Source: Cryptomeria japonica (taxonomy: Eukaryota > Streptophyta > Pinopsida > Cupressales > Cupressaceae). From it: a stretch of 64,000 bases of DNA. A program made the translations under genes and the position numbers. Shown one piece after another: positions 59,221 to 64,000 of the stretch. The stretch covers positions 140,152,361 to 140,216,360 of the forward strand of contig NC_081406.1 in assembly GCF_030272615.1 (NCBI RefSeq). The letters are read 5' to 3'. The notes under the pieces were generated by a model. It had not been told where the DNA came from. It did not search any database and saw only the letters and a list, made by a program, of their open reading frames with translations. Position 1 is the first letter of the stretch. Each line of letters begins with the position of its first letter.

Positions 59221-62200
59221 TCAACCTTGTAACTGGGTAGTTACAATTTGAAAAAGATCTCCCAAAATCAAGTTTATATTGTCCATAAACTTTTTGCTAT
59301 CCTTTATTGCTGTCTCTGTTCTCTTCACTATACCAGTGGGATGCTGCAAATGCTCTGCTGGTGTTTTCATTCCCTGTATTAGTGCCTCAGATACTTCCTT
59401 CCATAGAGATGCTAGATAGTCCAATCTTGGACTTAGTTTTGATCTCAAATGCTTTGCCTTATTTACTATTCTTTCTTTCTCTCTTTCCAATTTAAGTAGT
59501 TCTTCCTCAAAATTTGTTATCTTCTCCTCAAAAACTGATAGTGTATCAGGTGAGTTAACAAAACTATCTGCAAGTTTATTAATCTCATCTTGTACCTTGC
59601 TCATTTTCTTGTCTATATCTACAGTCAAAAAGTTTGTTTTACAGGTATTTTTGTATAGATTTTTGTACTCTTTCAACAAATTACATAATTTTGGTAGAAG
59701 TGTGTCAAAATCTCTGTTACACTTCTTTATTTGCTCATCACAGAATTTCTATTTTTCAACTTCTACTTTATCCTTCAATGACTCTTCTTTTATTTTCTCA
59801 ATGTTTTCTGAGATATATTTACATAGTGTATCAAGTTGTCCTAAAGAATCTTTGTTGTCTATATTACAGTTGGGAGCAATTACCTTCAAAATTGGTATGG
59901 TATCATCAATTGCTTTGTAAGCTTGTGAGCTGCAGTTGGTTATTTTCTTGATAGAATCTAGTAGTACCTCAGTCACATTAGTTGATTTGAAGCTTGATGA
60001 TGAATCAACACTCTGAGTACCAGTGGAAGTAACCAAGCTTGTATTGACCTCTGCTAGGTCTGTTTGTGTCTGCATTTCTTTAAGCAATGGTTTTTCTACT
60101 TCACTAGTTGCCGGTGGTACTGTTTCCTTATGTACTTGTTCCTGTTGATGTTGTTCCTGTTCTGGAGCCTTTTGCTCTATTTGTTCCTCTATTTGTTGTC
60201 TTGCCTCAGTGTGAGTCTAAGTCTCTACCTTTTGCTCTTTATCTTCTGTCGGTTTCTCCTGTGAGTTATCAGTTTCCTCAGCTACCGGAGGCTCACTAGC
60301 CATATCAGTCTTATCAGTTGTATCTTTGTCTACCACTATGTTGATCTTTTGAGTATCAACATCCACAGTATATAAAACTTCAAGATTAGGATTATCATCC
60401 TCTACATCCATACTCTCAGTTGCCAGTTGATCTTCAGTAGTTTTTGTTTTTACTGGTGAAGTAATCAAAGGAGGTGGGGGTAAGTTATCTCTAACCTTGA
60501 TACTAGGTGGTCCACCAACTTTTCCTTTCCCCTTGTCTCTATCTTTTTGATAAACTTTTATGGGTTTGGGGTTCCTGTACTCTTCTTGTTTTTCTTTCTC
60601 AACTAGGAATATATCCCATCCATTTTCAGTCTTCTCTATTACCTCATTAACTCTTCCTACCATTAAAGTAGCGTGCCGGTGTGCAATAGAAAATACTGTC
60701 CGGTTGGCCTGAGCAATCAGGTCATCAATTTCTTGGGGAGAGTTTACCGGATATACAACAAGTAGCTTTTCAATCTTTATTTTCTTATCTAGTTCTATTA
60801 CTGCTTGTCTTCTTGCTTCTAGTCTTTTAAATAGTTCATCAGCAATTTCATTTACTACTTCCATCAAAAACTTCTTGTACATATACATATGTAATATAAC
60901 ACTATTTTCAACTTGCTCTTTTTCATCAGCTGTTAAGGTGTCATATATTTTCTCTATGTTCTTAAATTTACCTTCCTCTGTGATTTCATTCAATTGTATA
61001 TCAAGAGGGGCCAAGTCTTTGTTTATCCTCTTCTTCTTCTTTGGTGTGGCCTTTCTTACCGGAGATCTCACTGCTTGTTGCTTTTGTCTTGTCCTCCTGG
61101 GTGAGGGTGTGGTTGCCGGTGAGGGATCTCTTTTTCTTACAACTCTTTTGAAAGTTGCAGGCATGTCACTCTCTGAAGAAGTACCTACCAGTGATAGGTG
61201 AGTTTCAGGTTGTGGAGCTGCTAACTCATCCTCTGTTATACCTGTTTTCTTCAACACATCTTCTTTGATGGATTTTGCTTGTCTAGAACCTTTCCTTACA
61301 ACTGCCTCAACCTTTTTCACTCTTTTCTTTGATTGTATTTGGATTTCAATGGTTTTTGCACTACCAAATACTTCTTCCTTAGGTTCTCTGGGGGCTTCTA
61401 GAAGTGCTTTAGCATATGTTTCAACTATGTGATCATCTGTTTCATAGCCGATCTTGGTTACCCAAACTATCCTTGGGATGACTACTTCCATCCAGATTTC
61501 ATCTTTCTTGATGACAAAGCATATTTCATCTTTGTATTTGTCTACAATCTTTTGTGATAACCTTATTCTTTTCTTCATTTTGGCCTTTAATGCTTGAAAG
61601 AAGTGATGAATATTGTTTTCCTTGTCTTCTCCCATGTTATTGAATAGTTTTGTTAATTGTTTGCCTACCAATATATCATATCCAAGTTCTTTGTAGCCTA
61701 TACTGGGAACCTGTTTTGTTATGTGTAGCATCAGACATACTAACAAATTTCCAAACCTGAAAGTTCCTTTCTTGTCCTTCTTGATCTTTCCAAGGTTGTC
61801 AATTAATTCATCTTTTAACCACTTACATACATCAATTTTTGCATTGTCTATGACCATATCATAAGCACTCTTAATGCATAAGCTTGAAACTAAATTGAGT
61901 CTATTTGTATGCATAGCTTTATATCCTAATATCATGCTGATAAATCTCACATTAATATCTGTTACATCATTAACTCTTAGGGACCTCTTGTCGAATGTTG
62001 CACCAGTTAGGTTTGTAACTAGGTCATTGGAAACCTTCTTGGTTTTATCTGGTCTTTTACTAGTGGTTAGTAACCCTGTGACAGCTTTCACAGCTTCCTT
62101 GGTGATTTTGTGGACTGCATCTAACCAGAAAAACTCACCATGTACCCTGCTTAAGACTATCCTAATCACATCCTTGGGAAATTTAGGAATGCTAAGGATC

Positions 62201-62487
62201 TCTATAAATCCTAGGGTCTCAATGATTTTGTGGTCATCTTTTACATTGCTAGTTTTATCACATATCATAGTTTTAATTTCTTCATCTCCTAACTCCTCAA
62301 TGTTACAGTGGATGTACATTCTGGGGTCTTCAGCATAAACAACTCCCTTAGGAATTTGAGAAAAAGCACCTAAGGTATCATCTTTCTTTGCTACCTCAGG
62401 AACTAACTGAAATATAGGCCTAGGTCTTTTTATCACTTCAACAATAGTAGGGTTTGCTATATATTCAATTGCAGAGGTGGATGCCAT
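59221..62487 (-). CDS. F2 ORF2: long protein of unknown family (about 1,088 codons, two internal TAGs)
   Basis: Open for 756 codons from ATG 62487 to TAG at 60217-60219, then in the same frame to 59221 with one more TAG at 59746-59748. I do not recognise the family. Residues about 1-380 are a conserved, probably globular domain (SRVHGEFFWLDAVHKITKEA, SLCIKSAYDMV, FGNLLVCLMLHITKQVPSIG, ICFVIKKDEIWMEVVIPR). About 385-495 is basic with NLS-like runs (SPRRTRQKQQ, KATPKKKKRINKD). About 515-620 is helical. About 640-760 is Lys/Pro- then Asp/Glu/Thr-rich. The C-terminal 330 codons beyond the first TAG are mostly coiled coil (SLGQLDTLCKYISENIEKI, EEELLKLEREKERI). No retroviral enzyme motif is visible. 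F1 shows the same architecture, so this is a family gene. Confidence 0.85.
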
Positions 62488-62789
62488 GATTAAATACCTT
62501 TTACTGCCTTAGGATGGATGATTGTTTGGAGTGTTCTTGCTTCTTGCTCGAAATGCCTTAGCTCAGAATCTTTGCGCTCTTCGTAAATTTGAAATCTCGA
62601 TGAAATGAAATGGAGCCAAAACCTTAATTTTATAGTGTCTATTCACCATCTACCACATTAATTGTATGTCGATTAAGTATTCACTTAACATTGTTTGCCG
62701 GTAATAAGTAATTTCCAACTTCTTATCTCTAACCGAGGGAATAATAGCACATGTATCAATAGATTTCCAAACCCTCAAGGAAATTTTCT
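62488..62789 (-). other. F2 intergenic region between ORF1 and ORF2
   Basis: About 300 bases without coding signal. It has a counterpart in F1 (47175-47477). ORF2 is therefore not fused to ORF1 and would need its own promoter, splicing or re-initiation. Confidence 0.6.
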
Positions 62790-63947
62790 TCAATTTGATG
62801 AAGAACTTCCTGCCAGTGGAGCACTACTCTATCCTTTCGGTGAAGCACGACTCAGTTCTGCCGGTGAAGCATTGGTTGGTTCTACCGATGGAGGAGTATT
62901 CCCAATATTTAGATCAGCTTTTCTAAACCATTGTTTTGAGAATTCTTGCTTAACCTCTTCAACTTTTTCTTTACCTTTCAAGCTAGAACTTTTGTTGTCT
63001 ACCGGTGTTCCTTTACTTCTATAGAATCTAGCAATATGCCCAATCTTGTTACATGCATAACAAGTTGCATTATTTTTCTAAATAGCTTTCCCATAACCTA
63101 TGCCAGTTTGCATTCTGCATTGATTAGATAAATATCCAAATCTTCCACAAATATAACATCTCACATTCATTCTGCAGTTTTCAGAATTGTGACCAGCTTT
63201 GTTGCATTTAGAACATTGACCGGTGGGTGTGTTGATATTCTGATAATTTCTAGATCTACATTCATTTGCTCTATGACCATACTTATTACAGTTAAAACAT
63301 TTTCCATTGAATTTATAATCATTAGGTTGTCTTACCGGTTTGTTGTGATCCTGAGTATTTGCAGTACTAGAGCTTTCACCAACTTCAAAGCCAATTCCAG
63401 AATTGTCACCTTTAGGTTTTTGATTCTTCAGCAAGGTGCCAAGTTCCTCTGAGCTTTTCTTGAATTTTTCTTTATGTTGATTTGTAGTTTCTAGTTCTCT
63501 TTCTAAGACTTCTTTTTGTCTCATTAGTTCATTTGAGTCATTCTGAGTATGCATCAAATCTGTCTTCAACATGTCATTTTCATAGCTAAGTCTTGTGTTC
63601 TCATTTGCTGCATCACTTAGTCTTCTGGTCAATTCTTCTTCATTCTTCTTCCTATCCTCAATCTCTTTGCAAAATCTCATAGTCATATCCTGCATCTCAT
63701 TCTTCATTGTCATGATCTCTTGTTTCAACTTGCTTATCATATCATTAAGTGATTCCTTTTCATCATTCTCATTTTGCAATTTTTCACAAAGTTCTCTTCT
63801 CTTATTTCTTGCAACAGTAAAATTTTCTTAAAGTGCCTGAATGATATCCTGAGCTACCCTTAAATCATCTTCTAGTTTGATATTTTTCAATTTTTCTACA
63901 TCATAGTCTGTAAGAGCTCCTTCCAATTGCTTCATTAGATTTTCCAT
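62790..63947 (-). pseudogene. F2 ORF1: coiled-coil protein with four zinc knuckles, gag-like
   Basis: Starts MENLMKQLEGALTDYD at 63947 and ends near 62790. The coiled coil occupies roughly residues 1-190 (KLKQEIMTMKNEMQDM, ENDMLKTDLMHTQND). The knuckles are CFNCNKYGHRANEC, CSKCNKAGHNSENC, CYICGRFGYLSNQC and CYACNKIGHIARFY (last Cys replaced by Tyr). In-frame stops lie at 63828-63830 (TAA), 63078-63080 (TAG, shared with F1) and near 62838 (TAG). A typical copia gag has a UBN2 capsid domain and one knuckle; this protein has neither feature in that form. RNA binding and packaging is the likely role, by inference. Confidence 0.88.
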
Positions 63948-64000
63948 CTTTATCGGTGTCAAGATCTTCCTCAAGCTGTTAGGCTTTTGAAAATAGAGGA

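Larger units (their letters stand above)
58228..64000 (-). mobile_element. Element F2: second F-family copy, 5' LTR beyond window
   Basis: 3' LTR 58228-59022, polypurine tracts, ORF2 62487-59221, ORF1 63947-62790. The last bases of the window (AGGCTTTTGAAAATAGAGGA) equal 48623-48642 of F1, only a few bases short of its PBS, so F2 is cut by the window end just inside the PBS and 5' LTR. The flank before 58228 is AATAG; its partner is outside. F2 is better preserved than F1. Confidence 0.92.

Noticed and set aside
61874-62338. A 154-codon plus-strand frame opposite F2 ORF2
   Set aside because: It is the complement of the conserved minus-strand ORF2, whose product is conserved with F1; the plus frame has no conserved counterpart in F1.
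1-64000. CRISPR arrays, rRNA genes, bacterial operons or organellar inserts
   Set aside because: No regularly spaced identical repeats, no rRNA-like sequence and no plastid or mitochondrial genes were recognised; all assigned domains are plant transposon proteins.

Overview
This window holds no recognisable host gene, rRNA or working tRNA. It is AT-rich plant nuclear DNA made almost entirely of transposable elements inserted into one another: Ty1/copia and Ty3/gypsy LTR retrotransposons, plus one CACTA transposon relic. Most coding regions are broken by stops and frameshifts, and the LTR pairs differ by roughly 5-10% by eye, so most insertions are old. Long LTRs (up to about 4.9 kb), deep nesting and old copies suggest a large, repeat-rich seed-plant genome. 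A gymnosperm is my best guess, but the sequence does not prove it.

Layout. 1-1960 is anonymous DNA with an AT-rich tract and a GC-rich tandem repeat; it lies inside a minus-strand copia-type element whose primer binding site (PBS) is at 1961-1973 and LTR at 1974-2436. 2980-4860 is a CACTA (En/Spm) transposase pseudogene. From about 4866 to about 57300 runs the outermost element, a plus-strand Ty3/gypsy element (A). Three independent insertions split A into four pieces (4866-8261, 33683-33981, 38927-41004, 53068-57299). Its reading frame can be followed across the gaps.

Insertions into A. (1) B, a Sirevirus-like copia element on + (8262-33682, target duplication GACTA/GACTG). B is itself split inside its reverse transcriptase by C, an 18.5-kb Tat-like gypsy element on - (12660-31115). 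C carries gag, protease, RT, two RNase H domains, integrase and an antisense plant-mobile-domain (PMD) ORF. (2) D, a 4.9-kb LTR-like block without coding capacity (33982-38926, AAACT/AAACC). (3) E, a gag-only gypsy-type element on - (41005-53067, TGTCG/CGTCG). E is split by F1 (42762-49456, perfect ATTTC duplication).

Right flank. 57430-58227 is the start of a relative of E (G, +). It is split by F2 (58228 to beyond the window end), a second copy of the F1 family.

The F family is the most interesting content. It has copia/Sirevirus-type ends (initiator-Met PBS, several AAAGGGGGAG tracts, a 3' untranslated region like that of B), but no protease, integrase, RT or RNase H. Instead it carries two ORFs: a coiled-coil protein with four zinc knuckles, and a protein of about 1,090-1,140 codons that I cannot assign to a family. 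Both F copies share an in-frame TAG in ORF1. F looks like a non-autonomous LTR element with its own proteins that borrows pol from a B-like relative.
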